Assembly (NCBI GenBank): GCA_934435195.1
Contig: CAKSAJ010000004.1
Coordinates: 62,001 to 126,000, forward strand
DNA from: an uncultured Schaedlerella sp.
GTDB lineage: Bacteria > Bacillota > Clostridia > Lachnospirales > Lachnospiraceae
Length of the DNA stretch: 64,000 bases
Direction: 5' to 3'
Each line of letters begins with the position of its first letter. Within the stretch, counting starts at the first letter, position 1. This document shows positions 31,885 through 41,331 of the stretch, piece by piece. A program made the position numbers and the translations under genes. Below the pieces are notes generated by a model, which saw only the letters and a program-made list of their open reading frames with translations, did no database searches and was not told the origin of the DNA.

Positions 31885-33205
31885 TTGTCAATCCTCCTAT
31901 CAGATCATATTCTTCTGCTCCTGTCACTGTTACTTTTGCGAAATCACCTGACATGAGTAGCTCCCCTGTTTCCACAAAAATGAGTCCATCTACTTTCGGT
32001 GCGTCGCGATAAGTTCTTCCTACATATGCCGGCTCATCGGCAATTTTACCTTCAATCATAACAAGCATCTCTCTACCAATCATCTTTTCCGCAGTATCGA
32101 ATGCAATCTCTTGCTGGAGCTCCATCAATTCAGCCTGACGTTCAAGTTTTACTTCTTCATCAATCTGATCTGCCATTGTCGCAGCCGGTGTGTCTTCTTC
32201 CGGTGAATATGTAAATACACCCAGACGGTCAAATTCCATCTCATCTACAAATTCTACCAATTCCTGATGCTGTTCTTCTGTCTCTCCCGGAAATCCTGTG
32301 ATCAGGGTTGTTCTCAGACAAATATCCGGAATTTCTTTTCGAAGCTTTGTAACAATATCGATCAATTCCTGCTTGCTTGTTCTTCTTCCCATACGTTTTA
32401 GGATTTCATCATTCGCATGCTGGATTGGAAGATCTAAATAGTGACAAATCTTTGGTTCTTCTTTTATAACCTGAATCAATTCATCTGTAATTTCTTCCGG
32501 ATAACAATAGAGGATTCTGATCCACTGAATCCCACTCACTTTACACAGCTCTTTTAACAGCTTGTGAAGTGACTTTTCTCCATAAAGATCTTTTCCATAA
32601 AGTGTCGTCTCCTGTGCGACCAGAATTAATTCTTTCACACCCTGTGCTGCCAGTTCTTCTGCTTCTTTGATAAGCTGTTCCATCGGCACACTTCGATAAG
32701 TTCCTCGAATCTTCGGGATAATGCAATATGTGCAATGTTTGTCGCAGCCTTCTGCTATCTTCATATATGCGAAATGTCCGCCTGTTGTTATCTGTCGTTT
32801 TGTATCGACAACCGGCAATGCCTGAAGATCCTCCATCTCCAGAAAATGTTTTCCTTCCAGTGCTTCGTCAACTGCATCCAGTATCTTGTCATATGCCGTT
32901 GTTCCAAGCACTGCATCTACTTCTGGAATCTCATCAATGATCTCTTGTCTGTAACGCTCTGCCAGACATCCTGTTACGATCAATGCTTTTAATTTTCCTG
33001 TTTTCTTATATTCTGCCATCTCGAGAATATTATCAACGCTTTCCTGTTTTGCATCATGAATGAAGCAGCATGTATTTACAACAATAATATCTGCTTCCTG
33101 CTCATCGTCGATCATCTCATAACCTCTGGATGCAAGAAGCCCTAACATTACTTCTGAATCTACCAGATTCTTATCGCATCCCAGAGAAATAAATAATATC
33201 TTCAT
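31868..33205 (-). CDS. rimO: Ribosomal protein S12 methylthiotransferase
   Basis: A 445-residue radical-SAM methylthiotransferase that modifies the conserved Asp of ribosomal protein S12. The N-terminal UPF0004 domain has SLGCDKNLVDSE and NTCCFIHDAKQES cluster cysteines. The radical-SAM motif is CDKHCTYCIIP near residue 150, and a TRAM domain ends the protein. SLGCDKNLVDSE with D in place of the Q of MiaB supports RimO. ATG 33205 is chosen over GTG 33223 because GGAGAGTGATT precedes it. Confidence 0.95.
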   Translation of the reverse strand: MKILFISLGCDKNLVDSEVMLGLLASRGYEMIDDEQEADIIVVNTCCFIHDAKQESVDNILEMAEYKKTGKLKALIVTGCLAERYRQEIIDEIPEVDAVLGTTAYDKILDAVDEALEGKHFLEMEDLQALPVVDTKRQITTGGHFAYMKIAEGCDKHCTYCIIPKIRGTYRSVPMEQLIKEAEELAAQGVKELILVAQETTLYGKDLYGEKSLHKLLKELCKVSGIQWIRILYCYPEEITDELIQVIKEEPKICHYLDLPIQHANDEILKRMGRRTSKQELIDIVTKLRKEIPDICLRTTLITGFPGETEEQHQELVEFVDEMEFDRLGVFTYSPEEDTPAATMADQIDEEVKLERQAELMELQQEIAFDTAEKMIGREMLVMIEGKIADEPAYVGRTYRDAPKVDGLIFVETGELLMSGDFAKVTVTGAEEYDLIGGLTNELTE

Positions 33206-33225
33206 AATCACTCTCCAAATCACTC

Positions 33226-33260
33226 AGAAAGGCAGATACCTGCCGGAACCTGCCTTTTCT
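33226..33260 (-). terminator. Hairpin between rpoZ and rimO
   Basis: AGAAAGGCAG pairs with CTGCCTTTTCT with one bulge; on the minus strand only a short T run follows. It is probably a partial terminator or stabiliser inside the operon. Confidence 0.4.
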
Positions 33261-33276
33261 TTATTCTTATCTACTT

Positions 33277-33525
33277 TTATTCTTCTTCCTCTGCGTTATC
33301 AGTAACGATTGTAAGCTTTCCTTCATTCATCTCCTGAATTGCGATAGAAAGTGGTTTTTCACCTTTCTTTGCTTTTACCAGCGGCATCTCTCCGTCGATA
33401 AGCTGTCTTGCTCTCTTAGATGTTGCCATAACGATAGAATAACGGCTGTTAACAACCTTTGTTTCGCCCTCTTCCACGTCCTTATTCACTACCTGCATCA
33501 AATCTGTATAAGATGGATGTAACAT
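33277..33525 (-). CDS. rpoZ: RNA polymerase omega subunit
   Basis: An 82-residue omega protein: MLHPSYTDLMQVVNKDVEEG, then SRYSIVMATSKRARQLID and KPLSIAIQEMNEGKL. The S-R-Y-x-x-V-x-x-x-x-K-R-A-R-Q motif is the omega hallmark. It helps assemble RNA polymerase. It sits 4 bp after gmk, the standard Firmicutes order, with AAGGAGAATAAAAGT before its ATG. Confidence 0.94.
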   Translation of the reverse strand: MLHPSYTDLMQVVNKDVEEGETKVVNSRYSIVMATSKRARQLIDGEMPLVKAKKGEKPLSIAIQEMNEGKLTIVTDNAEEEE

Positions 33526-33529
33526 ACTT

Positions 33530-34162
33530 TTATTCTCCTTTCATCTCTTTCAATTCTTTTTGAATCTTTTCTATAAAGTTTGCATTTCTTGAACATCTTA
33601 AATGTTCTGCCTGAATGACTGAATGCATCTGTTCCACACACTCTTCCAATGTATCATTAATGATCAGATAATCATAATTCTCCATACCCTCTGCTTCTTC
33701 CGCAGCACGGCTCATTCTGGAATTGATCACTTCCATGGTCTCTGTTCCTCGTCCTACAAGACGATGCTTCAGTTCCTGTGCTGATGGAGGAGCTACGAAC
33801 AATAACAGTGTATCAGGGAACTTTTCTTTCACCTTCAGTGCTCCTTGAATCTCAATCTCAAGAATCACATCCTTGCCTTCGTCAAGCTTCTGCTCTACAT
33901 AGCTTCGTGGTGTACCATAGTAATTTTCCACGTAACTAGCATACTCTATCAGCTCATCTTTGGCAATCATTTTTTCAAATTCATCTTTTGAAATGAAAAA
34001 ATACTCGCGTCCATGAATTTCTCCTTCTCTCGGCTGTCTTGTTGTTGCCGAAATAGATAACGCATACTTCTCTTCATATTTCTGCAGAAGTTCTTTCATT
34101 AAAGTTCCTTTGCCGGCTCCTGAAAAACCGGATACTACGATTAAAATGCCTTTCTTATTCAT
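33530..34162 (-). CDS. gmk: Guanylate kinase
   Basis: A 210-residue kinase converting GMP to GDP with ATP. P-loop SGFSGAGKGTL at residues 11-21, GMP-binding SISATTRQPREGEIHGREYF near 37 and the lid region near 135 are all present. Length is normal. It lies between yicC and rpoZ. Confidence 0.96.
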   Translation of the reverse strand: MNKKGILIVVSGFSGAGKGTLMKELLQKYEEKYALSISATTRQPREGEIHGREYFFISKDEFEKMIAKDELIEYASYVENYYGTPRSYVEQKLDEGKDVILEIEIQGALKVKEKFPDTLLLFVAPPSAQELKHRLVGRGTETMEVINSRMSRAAEEAEGMENYDYLIINDTLEECVEQMHSVIQAEHLRCSRNANFIEKIQKELKEMKGE

Positions 34163-34207
34163 TTGCTCTCTTCTCCACTATCTCATACTTAAAACCATAT
34201 TCAATAA

Positions 34208-35083
34208 CTATTCAATATTCTGGATCTGTTCACGAATTTTCTCAATCTCTGTCTTTAATCCAATCGCATAATTCGAAACTTCCAGATCATTCGCCTTTGA
34301 AAGGATGGTGTTGGCTTCTCTGTTCATCTCCTGTGCGATAAAATCAAGCTTTCTTCCGATTCCTTCCGTTTCTTCTAATGTATCCCGCATATGCGAAATG
34401 TGGCTCTTCAAACGAACAGTCTCTTCGTCTGTACAAATCTTGTCAGCATATAAGATTACTTCAGCTGCCATCCTGTTCTCATCAACCGGTACATCCAAAA
34501 GTTCATGGATCTTGTCTTCCAGCTTCTTACGATACTCTTCCACAATCTGCGGTGAACGCTCTTCCACATGTCCTACCAGTGTCTCCATGCCGGAAAGCTT
34601 GTTCAGAATATCCTTCTTCAGGTTCTCCCCTTCTGTAGTGCGTGTCTCGACAAACTGTGCAAATGCACCTTTTAATGCCGTCTGCAGACCACTCCACAAA
34701 GCGTCTTCATCATCCGGCTTTTCTTCCATTGTCAATACCTCCGGACAATGTGCCAATGTAGAAACGCGGATATCATTATCAATTCCAAACGATTCTTCCA
34801 TCTGCTTAAAGTATCTCATGTATTCTGCTGCAAGTGTTTCATTATACTTAAGTGCAGCCTGACTTTCTGAGTTATCTTCGTATGTAATAAAAATATCCAC
34901 TTTACCGCGCAGCGCATACTGTTTTAACAATGCGCGAATTGCAGTTTCGAAAAAATTAAATTTCTTCGGCATACGAATGTTAACGTCTAAATATCTGTGG
35001 TTTACGCCTTTTAATTCCACTGTAAACTTTTTAGATCCAGTCTGATACTCATATCTCCCAAATCCTGTCATGCTTTTTATCAT
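34208..35083 (-). CDS. yicC: YicC family endoribonuclease
   Basis: A 291-residue protein starting MIKSMTGFGR, the fixed start of the YicC/YloC family. The end has GRKLDFIAQEMNREANTILS KANDLE, the conserved DUF1732 block. YicC proteins are RNases that act on small RNAs or mRNA. It is the first gene of the unit running through gmk, rpoZ, rimO, pgsA and cinA, with a promoter at 35124-35153. The remA (DUF370) gene often found between yicC and gmk is absent. Confidence 0.93.
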   Translation of the reverse strand: MIKSMTGFGRYEYQTGSKKFTVELKGVNHRYLDVNIRMPKKFNFFETAIRALLKQYALRGKVDIFITYEDNSESQAALKYNETLAAEYMRYFKQMEESFGIDNDIRVSTLAHCPEVLTMEEKPDDEDALWSGLQTALKGAFAQFVETRTTEGENLKKDILNKLSGMETLVGHVEERSPQIVEEYRKKLEDKIHELLDVPVDENRMAAEVILYADKICTDEETVRLKSHISHMRDTLEETEGIGRKLDFIAQEMNREANTILSKANDLEVSNYAIGLKTEIEKIREQIQNIE

Positions 35084-35123
35084 GATGTTAACCTCTGTTT
35101 ATTCGTTTTTTTACATTCATAAC

Positions 35124-35153
35124 ATTATACCTCGTAACCACAGTCAAGGTCAA
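35124..35153 (-). promoter_or_regulatory. yicC operon promoter
   Basis: On the minus strand TTGACC (35153-35148), 18 bp, TATAAT (35129-35124), about 40 bp before the yicC ATG. Confidence 0.75.
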
Positions 35154-35201
35154 CCATTTCACTTTGAGTTTTATAAATTTCTTTATCTGAAAATGAATCT
35201 G

Positions 35202-35210
35202 TGTTATACT
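35202..35210 (+). promoter_or_regulatory. rqcH extended -10 promoter
   Basis: TGTTATACT (TATACT at 35205-35210) with the extended TGn; the -35 region (TTTATC at 35182-35187) is weak. It lies 80 bp before the rqcH ATG and faces away from the yicC promoter. Confidence 0.55.
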
Positions 35211-35290
35211 TTCTCTGTATCAGTTACTAATATTTTGTAACCGGACATTCCATATTCAGGAATATAATCACAAAGAAATGAGGATATGAC

Positions 35291-37027
35291 ATGGCATTTG
35301 ATGGAATTGTCGTGGCCAATCTGGTTCACGAATTAAAACAAGAATTAATAAACGGAAGAATTGCCAAAATTGCACAGCCGGAATCCGATGAGCTTCTTCT
35401 TACGATCAAGTCTCCTGCCGGACAGAGGCGGCTTTGTATTTCGGCAAGTGCATCGCTTCCTTTAATATATTTAACAGACACCAATAAACCAAGCCCTATG
35501 ACGGCACCAAACTTCTGTATGCTGCTTCGTAAGCATATTGCAAATGGTCGTATCATTGATATCTGGCAGCCTAAGCTGGAGCGTATCATTCATTTTACGA
35601 TTGAGCATTTAGATGAGATGGGGGATTTGTGCCGTAAGGATTTGATTGTAGAGATTATGGGAAAACACAGCAACATCATTTTCTGCAATGAAGAAGGTAT
35701 GATCATCGACAGTATTAAGCATGTTCCTGCACAGATGAGTTCTGTACGTGAAGTATTGCCGGGACGCACTTATTTTATTCCGGATACAATGGAAAAACAT
35801 GATCCACTAAGTATCAGTGGACAGGATTTTATCGAAACTATTGACAGCAAACCACTCCCGCTCGCAAAAGCTATCTACACTGGTTTTACCGGTGTCAGCC
35901 CTGTTGTTGCGGAAGAAATCTGTTATTTATCCGGAATTGATTCTTCTATTACTCCTAAGGAATTATCTGAAGATATCAAGCTGCATTTGTATAACCAGTT
36001 TACAATTTATTTTTCTGCTATTTCCGAGGGGGATTTTAAACCGGCTATTTATTATAATGGGAATGAACCAAAAGAGTTTTCTTCACTACCACTGTCGCAT
36101 TTTTCAAATTATACACGCAAGAATTTTGTATCAATTTCTGAGGTGCTTGATCTGTATTATTCTTCTCGAAATGCAATCACAAGAATCCGTCAAAAATCTA
36201 CGGACCTTCGTCATGTAGTCCAGACGGCTCTGGAACGTGCGAGAAAGAAATATGACCTGCAGGTACGCCAGCTTAAGGATACCGAAAACCGTGATAAATT
36301 TAAGGTATACGGCGAGCTGATCAATACTTATGGTTATAATCTTGAACCAAATGCAAAAAAGTTAGACGCACTCAATTACTATACAAACGAGATGGTGACA
36401 ATCCCGCTTGATTCAACAAAGACACCGCAGGAAAATGCACAGCGTTATTTTGACAAGTACAACAAACAGAAACGTACCTTCGAAGCACTTTCTCGCTTAA
36501 TTGAGGAAACTAAAGAGGATATTGATTATCTGGAATCTGTACAGAACGCTCTTTTCATCGCACAGACTGAGGACGATCTCGCCCAGGTCAAGGAAGAGTT
36601 GATCGATGCCGGATATATGCGCCGCAAATTCACAAAAAAGAAAATTAAGATTAAAAGTCAGCCTCTGCATTATATTTCCAGTGATGGATATCATATGTAT
36701 GTTGGAAAGAATAATTTTCAAAATGAAGAACTCACATTTCATTTTGCTGTCGGCAATGACTGGTGGTTCCATGCAAAACAGGCTCCCGGCTCCCACGTTA
36801 TCGTCAAGACTAACGGAGACGAGCTTCCGGACCGCACATTTGAAGAAGCCGGAAAGCTTGCCGCTTACTACTCCAGTATGAAGGATAAAGATAAGATTGA
36901 GATTGACTATGTCGAGAAAAAGCACGTGAAAAAGCCACGTGGCGGAAAACCTGGATTTGTCGTATATTACACGAACTATTCTCTCATTATTGACAGTGAT
37001 ATTTCCGGAATCCAACTGGTAGAATAG
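35291..37027 (+). CDS. rqcH: RqcH (NFACT family ribosome quality control factor)
   Basis: A 578-residue NFACT protein. N-terminal NFACT-N (MAFDGIVVANLVHELKQELI, NGRIAKI, FCMLLRKHIANGRI), a central helix-hairpin-helix and coiled-coil (about 290-445), and a C-terminal NFACT-R domain (SSDGYHMYVGKNNFQNEELT, DWWFHAKQAPGSHVI) are present in order. RqcH binds stalled 50S-peptidyl-tRNA and adds alanine tails that mark the chain for degradation. Older annotations call it a fibronectin-binding protein (Fbp). Single gene with its own promoter and terminator. Confidence 0.95.
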   Translation: MAFDGIVVANLVHELKQELINGRIAKIAQPESDELLLTIKSPAGQRRLCISASASLPLIYLTDTNKPSPMTAPNFCMLLRKHIANGRIIDIWQPKLERIIHFTIEHLDEMGDLCRKDLIVEIMGKHSNIIFCNEEGMIIDSIKHVPAQMSSVREVLPGRTYFIPDTMEKHDPLSISGQDFIETIDSKPLPLAKAIYTGFTGVSPVVAEEICYLSGIDSSITPKELSEDIKLHLYNQFTIYFSAISEGDFKPAIYYNGNEPKEFSSLPLSHFSNYTRKNFVSISEVLDLYYSSRNAITRIRQKSTDLRHVVQTALERARKKYDLQVRQLKDTENRDKFKVYGELINTYGYNLEPNAKKLDALNYYTNEMVTIPLDSTKTPQENAQRYFDKYNKQKRTFEALSRLIEETKEDIDYLESVQNALFIAQTEDDLAQVKEELIDAGYMRRKFTKKKIKIKSQPLHYISSDGYHMYVGKNNFQNEELTFHFAVGNDWWFHAKQAPGSHVIVKTNGDELPDRTFEEAGKLAAYYSSMKDKDKIEIDYVEKKHVKKPRGGKPGFVVYYTNYSLIIDSDISGIQLVE

Positions 37028-37038
37028 ATTGAGATTAT

Positions 37039-37084
37039 AAAGAAGAGGATGATGAAGCTTTTGTGCCCCATCATCCTCTTCTTT
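37039..37084. terminator. Bidirectional terminator between rqcH and DUF815
   Basis: A perfect 16-bp stem, AAAGAAGAGGATGATG (37039-37054) with its complement at 37069-37084. Its right arm includes the last bases of the DUF815 gene. Confidence 0.88.
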
Positions 37085-38378
37085 ATGCGTTCTGGCCCAG
37101 CAAAAAATCGATAAACTGCTGTGCTGTTCTTCCCGATAGTCCGCCGTGAGCAAGCTCCCACTTATTTGCTTCAAGCAACAGCTCTTCTTCCGGCATCTGA
37201 ATCTGATTTGCTTTTGCCAGCTCTTTTACAATCTGCTGGAACTCTTTCTTTGTCGGTGCCCCATAATAAATTGTCACTCCGAATCTTGCTACTAAAGATA
37301 ATTTTTCCTGAACTGTATCATTTGTATGCATATCTTCATCACGATCCTGTTTATCCTTAAACGTCTCTCTGATCAGATGACGACGATTTGATGTCGCATA
37401 GATCAGTACGTTGTTTGGCTTTTTCTCTAATCCGCCTTCAATAACGGCTTTCAAATATTTATATTCAATCTCAAATTCTTCAAATGAAAGATCATCCATA
37501 TAAATAATAAATTTATAATTACGATTTTTAATCTGTGCGATTATGTCATTCAAATCTTTAAACTGATGCTTGTAAACTTCAATGATGCGCAATCCCTGGT
37601 CGTAATACTGATTCAAAATTGCCTTGATAGAAGATGATTTTCCAGTTCCTGCATCTCCATACAACAGACAGTTATTTGCTTTTCTTCCTTCTACAAATGC
37701 TTTTGTATTATCGATCAGTTTCTTTTTTGCAATTTCATAACCTACAAGGTCATCCAAATGTACGTGTGCAATATTGGTGATTGGAACAATCTCTGCACTT
37801 TCCCCTTCCAGATGCTCAATACGGAAAGCCTTATGGAGTCCCAATTTACCAACTCCGAATTCTTTGTAAAATTGTGTCAGGCGTTTTCCAAATAACTCAA
37901 CTGATTCTGCCTCTCCTAATGTTCTGCTTAAATTACAGATTCTGTCACGAATACGTTTATTAAATACTTTGCTTCCTTCATTTACATTTGTATAATCCAA
38001 CAAAACAGCAAAGCTTTCTGCATCCAGTTCTTTCATTAACGGCTCAAAATCATAATCAAACAATTCTTTGAACACTTTAAAATCATGCATGGCAATTTGA
38101 TTGATACTGCCTTCTACCGGTCCTACAATTTCACAGGAGGTGCTATAGGCGTTCTCATCATTTGATAAAAGAAATGTCAGGTATGTATGCCATAAGTTTC
38201 CTTCAAATCCATGACTGACCGAAATTTCTAACAGCTCGTTAATGCATTCGAACAATAAACTTCTCAAGTCTTCTCTGTTATAGTATTCATTGTTATAGTT
38301 CTCCATTAAAAATGTCATGTCCTGAAGAATCTCTCCATATTCCATGTTTTTGTACAGCATCAATTCATTTGTATGCAT
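37083..38378 (-). CDS. DUF815 family AAA-type ATPase
   Basis: A 431-residue P-loop ATPase. The N-terminal half is family-specific. The ATPase core starts near VGYEIAKKKLIDNTKAFVEG with Walker A LLYGDAGTGKSS and Walker B FIIYMDDLSFE, and ends with the ATSNRRHLIRE sensor. This is the DUF815/COG2607 arrangement. Biological role is not known. It stands alone between rqcH (convergent) and pheA. Confidence 0.88.
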   Translation of the reverse strand: MHTNELMLYKNMEYGEILQDMTFLMENYNNEYYNREDLRSLLFECINELLEISVSHGFEGNLWHTYLTFLLSNDENAYSTSCEIVGPVEGSINQIAMHDFKVFKELFDYDFEPLMKELDAESFAVLLDYTNVNEGSKVFNKRIRDRICNLSRTLGEAESVELFGKRLTQFYKEFGVGKLGLHKAFRIEHLEGESAEIVPITNIAHVHLDDLVGYEIAKKKLIDNTKAFVEGRKANNCLLYGDAGTGKSSSIKAILNQYYDQGLRIIEVYKHQFKDLNDIIAQIKNRNYKFIIYMDDLSFEEFEIEYKYLKAVIEGGLEKKPNNVLIYATSNRRHLIRETFKDKQDRDEDMHTNDTVQEKLSLVARFGVTIYYGAPTKKEFQQIVKELAKANQIQMPEEELLLEANKWELAHGGLSGRTAQQFIDFLLGQNA

Positions 38379-38466
38379 TGTAATTCCTTCTTTCTATTAA
38401 ATAATTGCCATCACATTCAAGTTTCTTATTTCTTAATAATTTTCCAAATATATTCTACTTTTGTTT

Positions 38467-39597
38467 TTAGTAATTTCCCAATATATTCAGATTTCTTGTT
38501 TCTTCGCGAAGCCCACGAAGCGCATTCTTCACTGCCGGCTGTTCCATATTTCCCTCAAAATCTACAAAGAAACGGTATTCCCAGTTTCTTCCTTCGATTG
38601 GTCTTGACTCAATCTTTGTCATATTCAGGTCATTATAAATGAAATGGGACAGGATACGATAGAGTGAACCGCTCTCGTGAGGCAGCTCAAAACTTATACT
38701 GATCTTATTCGCATCTTTCAAATATACTTTCTGGTTGGTCACGATTACGAAGCGGGTTGAATTATTTTTTTCATCATTGATATTGTCTGCCAGTATCTCC
38801 AATCCCTGTAATTTAGCCGCATAAGCACTGCATACCGCTGCCTGTTCTTTATTCTGTTCTGCTGCCACTTTTGCCGCTGCAACCGCAGTGTTCACAACGC
38901 TGATTCGTTGCCAGTCTGCATGCTCATCAAGAAAATGTGTTGTCTGCATGAGGGCTTCTGCCTTAGAATAAACACGTTTTACTTCCTCTAATTTCGTTCC
39001 GGGAACACCTGCCAATGTATGTGTAATTGGAATGATCGTCTCTGCAACAATATAATTCTCGAACTCATTAAGGAGATCGTACATCTCATTCACTGCCCCT
39101 GCAGATGAATTTTCAATCGGAAGTACAGCGTAATCTGCCGAACCTTCTTCAATAGCTTCCATTGCATCACGAAATGTATGCACATGAAAGCCATTACAGG
39201 ACTCTCCAAAATAATTAAACATGGCAGCTTGTCCATAAGCTCCTTCTACGCCCTGGAATACGACTCTTGCTTTTTCTTTTTCCAAAGATTCAATCGCAAT
39301 AAATGGAAGTCTTCCCAATGCTCCTGCCTCTACCAGCTTCTGATACTGAAGCTTACGGCTCATCGACATCAGCTGTGTATAAAGCTCCTGAATCCCCTTT
39401 TTATTAAACTCACCGTGTACTTTTGATGCCACATCAGCAAGCTTATTATTCTCTCTTTGTCTGTCCAGAACTTTCTTCCCACTCTGGATCTTATATTCAC
39501 CAACTTCACCACATACTTTCATGCGTTCTTCAAAAAGCCGGGCGATCTCATTATCTATTCCATCTAACTGTACTCGCAATTCTTCCAGTGTTGCCAT
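38467..39597 (-). CDS. pheA: Bifunctional chorismate mutase/prephenate dehydratase
   Basis: A 376-residue P-protein making phenylpyruvate from chorismate for phenylalanine synthesis. The N-terminal AroQ chorismate mutase (LRVQLDGIDNEIARLFEERM) covers about 1-90. Prephenate dehydratase follows (VVFQGVEGAYGQAA near 110, AVLPIENSSAGAVNEMYDLL near 160, STRFVIV near 275). A C-terminal ACT domain binds Phe for feedback (FELPHESGSLYRIL, KIESRPIEGRNWEYRFFVDF). The Thr of the usual T-R-F motif is present. ATG 39597 is used because AAAGGAGAAAGACT precedes it; the upstream frame extension is not supported. Confidence 0.95.
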   Translation of the reverse strand: MATLEELRVQLDGIDNEIARLFEERMKVCGEVGEYKIQSGKKVLDRQRENNKLADVASKVHGEFNKKGIQELYTQLMSMSRKLQYQKLVEAGALGRLPFIAIESLEKEKARVVFQGVEGAYGQAAMFNYFGESCNGFHVHTFRDAMEAIEEGSADYAVLPIENSSAGAVNEMYDLLNEFENYIVAETIIPITHTLAGVPGTKLEEVKRVYSKAEALMQTTHFLDEHADWQRISVVNTAVAAAKVAAEQNKEQAAVCSAYAAKLQGLEILADNINDEKNNSTRFVIVTNQKVYLKDANKISISFELPHESGSLYRILSHFIYNDLNMTKIESRPIEGRNWEYRFFVDFEGNMEQPAVKNALRGLREETRNLNILGNY

Positions 39598-39703
39598 AGT
39601 CTTTCTCCTTTCCACTTTTCGCGGCAATTCCCCAATAATCGACGCAAAATTGAACAGTAATCATGATATCATATTTTTTTTACAAAATCTATGTGAAAAT
39701 GTG

Positions 39704-39732
39704 TTGAAAATAACCAGAATGTGTTATATTAT
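39704..39732 (+). promoter_or_regulatory. Promoter of nitroreductase-pyrBI
   Basis: TTGAAA (39704-39709), 17 bp, TATTAT (39727-39732), 31 bp before the nitroreductase ATG. No separate pyrB promoter, PyrR-type attenuator or other leader structure is visible in the 39-bp gap before pyrB. Confidence 0.65.
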
Positions 39733-39762
39733 TATTTAGAATATTTGATAGGAGGTAGCATT

Positions 39763-40299
39763 ATGAACGTCATTGAATGTATCAAAAGCAGAAGAAGTAT
39801 TCGAAAATACAAACCAAACGCGATTGACCATTCTATTATTGATTCTATTGTTTCCACAACTTCTTTTTCCCCTTCTTGGAAAAATACACAGATTACCCGT
39901 TTTATTGCAATTGAAGATCAATCCATTTTAAGCACAATAGCTAAATGCCATGTGCCTGATTATAATGCTAAGATTATAAGTCAGATTCCTATGTTGATCG
40001 CCGTAAGCTACATAAAGGGACGCTGTGGATTCGAACGTGATGGTTCTTATTCTTCCAAAAAAGGAGATCGCTGGCAGATGTTTGATGCCGGAGTTGCCTG
40101 CCAGACATTTTGTCTTGCAGCAAAGGAACAGGGGTTAGGCACTGTTATTATGGGAATGTTTGATGAAGATGAGATAAGTAAACTCATTGAACTCCCAGAA
40201 GATCAGGAACTTGCTGCTCTCATTGCAATCGGTTATCCTGATATCGAACCGGAAGCACCAAAACGTAAGACTGTTGACGTTTTGCTTCAATATAAATAA
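39763..40299 (+). CDS. Nitroreductase family protein
   Basis: A 178-residue FMN-dependent nitroreductase-fold oxidoreductase. MNVIECIKSRRSIRKYKPNA carries the S-R-R-S-I-R FMN-phosphate contact; SFSPSWKNTQITRFI and the later QEQGLGTVIMGMFDEDEI-like block complete the fold. The physiological substrate is unknown. GGAGG precedes ATG 39763. It sits directly upstream of pyrB on the same strand and probably shares its message. Confidence 0.88.
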   Translation: MNVIECIKSRRSIRKYKPNAIDHSIIDSIVSTTSFSPSWKNTQITRFIAIEDQSILSTIAKCHVPDYNAKIISQIPMLIAVSYIKGRCGFERDGSYSSKKGDRWQMFDAGVACQTFCLAAKEQGLGTVIMGMFDEDEISKLIELPEDQELAALIAIGYPDIEPEAPKRKTVDVLLQYK

Positions 40300-40338
40300 G
40301 AAATATATGTCATTGAACATACTAGGAGGTATACAAAT

Positions 40339-41259
40339 ATGAGACATCTGATGAGTCCTTTAGACTTCTCTGTTGAAGAACTTGACACACTTCTTGATCT
40401 TGCACAGGATATCGAGAAGAATCCAAAGAAATACGCACATGCCTGTGACGGAAAAAAACTTGCAACTCTTTTCTATGAGCCAAGTACACGTACACGTCTC
40501 AGCCACGAAGCTGCAATGCTGAATCTTGGTGGAAATATTATGGGATTCTCTTCTGCTAATTCAAGCTCTGCCGCTAAAGGTGAAAGCGTATCTGACACAA
40601 TTCGCACAATTTCATGCTATGCAGATATTTGTGCAATGCGTCATCCAAAAGAAGGTGCTCCTATGGTTGCATGCCAGCACTCTACAATTCCTGTGATCAA
40701 TGCAGGTGATGGTGGGCACGAGCATCCTACACAGACACTTACTGACCTTTTAACAATCCGTAATGTTAAGGGCCGTCTGGACAACATGACAATCGGTCTT
40801 TGCGGAGACTTGAAATTTGGTCGTACTGTACACTCTCTGATTCACGCTCTGGTTCGTTACCCTGGAATCAAATTTGTACTTATTTCACCAGAAGAATTAC
40901 GACTTCCTGACTACGTTCGTCATGATGTCCTTGACAAACTGAACATTCCTTATAAAGAAGTTGTCCGTCTGGAAGATGGTCTTCCTGAACTTGATATTTT
41001 ATACATGACTCGTGTACAGAAAGAGCGTTTCTTCAACGAAGAAGATTATGTTCGCATGAAAGACTTCTATATTCTTGACAAAAAGAAAATGGAACTTGCT
41101 CCTGAAGATATGTACATTCTTCATCCACTTCCACGTGTCAACGAAATTTCTGTTGAAGTTGATGATGACCCACGTGCTGCATATTTCCGTCAGGTACAGT
41201 ATGGTGTATATGTACGTATGGCATTGATCCTTACACTGCTGGATATTCATGTAGACTAA
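40339..41259 (+). CDS. pyrB: Aspartate carbamoyltransferase catalytic subunit
   Basis: A 306-residue catalytic chain forming N-carbamoyl-aspartate in pyrimidine synthesis. Carbamoyl-phosphate motif FYEPSTRTRLSHE near residue 50, the loop with SSSAAKGES near 75, HPTQTLTDL near 133, and HPLPRVNEI near 265 are all present. Length fits the class that pairs with PyrI. AGGAGGTATACAAAT gives a strong start. Confidence 0.97.
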   Translation: MRHLMSPLDFSVEELDTLLDLAQDIEKNPKKYAHACDGKKLATLFYEPSTRTRLSHEAAMLNLGGNIMGFSSANSSSAAKGESVSDTIRTISCYADICAMRHPKEGAPMVACQHSTIPVINAGDGGHEHPTQTLTDLLTIRNVKGRLDNMTIGLCGDLKFGRTVHSLIHALVRYPGIKFVLISPEELRLPDYVRHDVLDKLNIPYKEVVRLEDGLPELDILYMTRVQKERFFNEEDYVRMKDFYILDKKKMELAPEDMYILHPLPRVNEISVEVDDDPRAAYFRQVQYGVYVRMALILTLLDIHVD

Positions 41260-41331
41260 GTTTAAAACATTTGTGCAATATTTATGCACAGTCAATAAGA
41301 TATTTATTTTTGGAAAGGAATAAAGATTATT

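Noticed and set aside
34305..34862. A 185-codon plus-strand frame antisense to yicC
   Set aside because: Serine-rich shadow of the yicC codons with no ribosome binding site or family resemblance; the same applies to 60861-61406 opposite plsX.
35124..35153. MerR-type operator at the yicC promoter
   Set aside because: The 18-bp spacer and partial ACCT/AGGT symmetry are suggestive, but MerR-type promoters usually have 19-20 bp and the dyad is poor; no merR-like gene is near.
36497..37174. A 225-codon minus-strand frame antisense to rqcH
   Set aside because: It overlaps a well-conserved gene on the other strand, crosses the terminator and shows no recognisable protein pattern.
40300..40338. PyrR or other attenuator before pyrB
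   Set aside because: The gap is only 39 bp and holds no hairpin with a U run.
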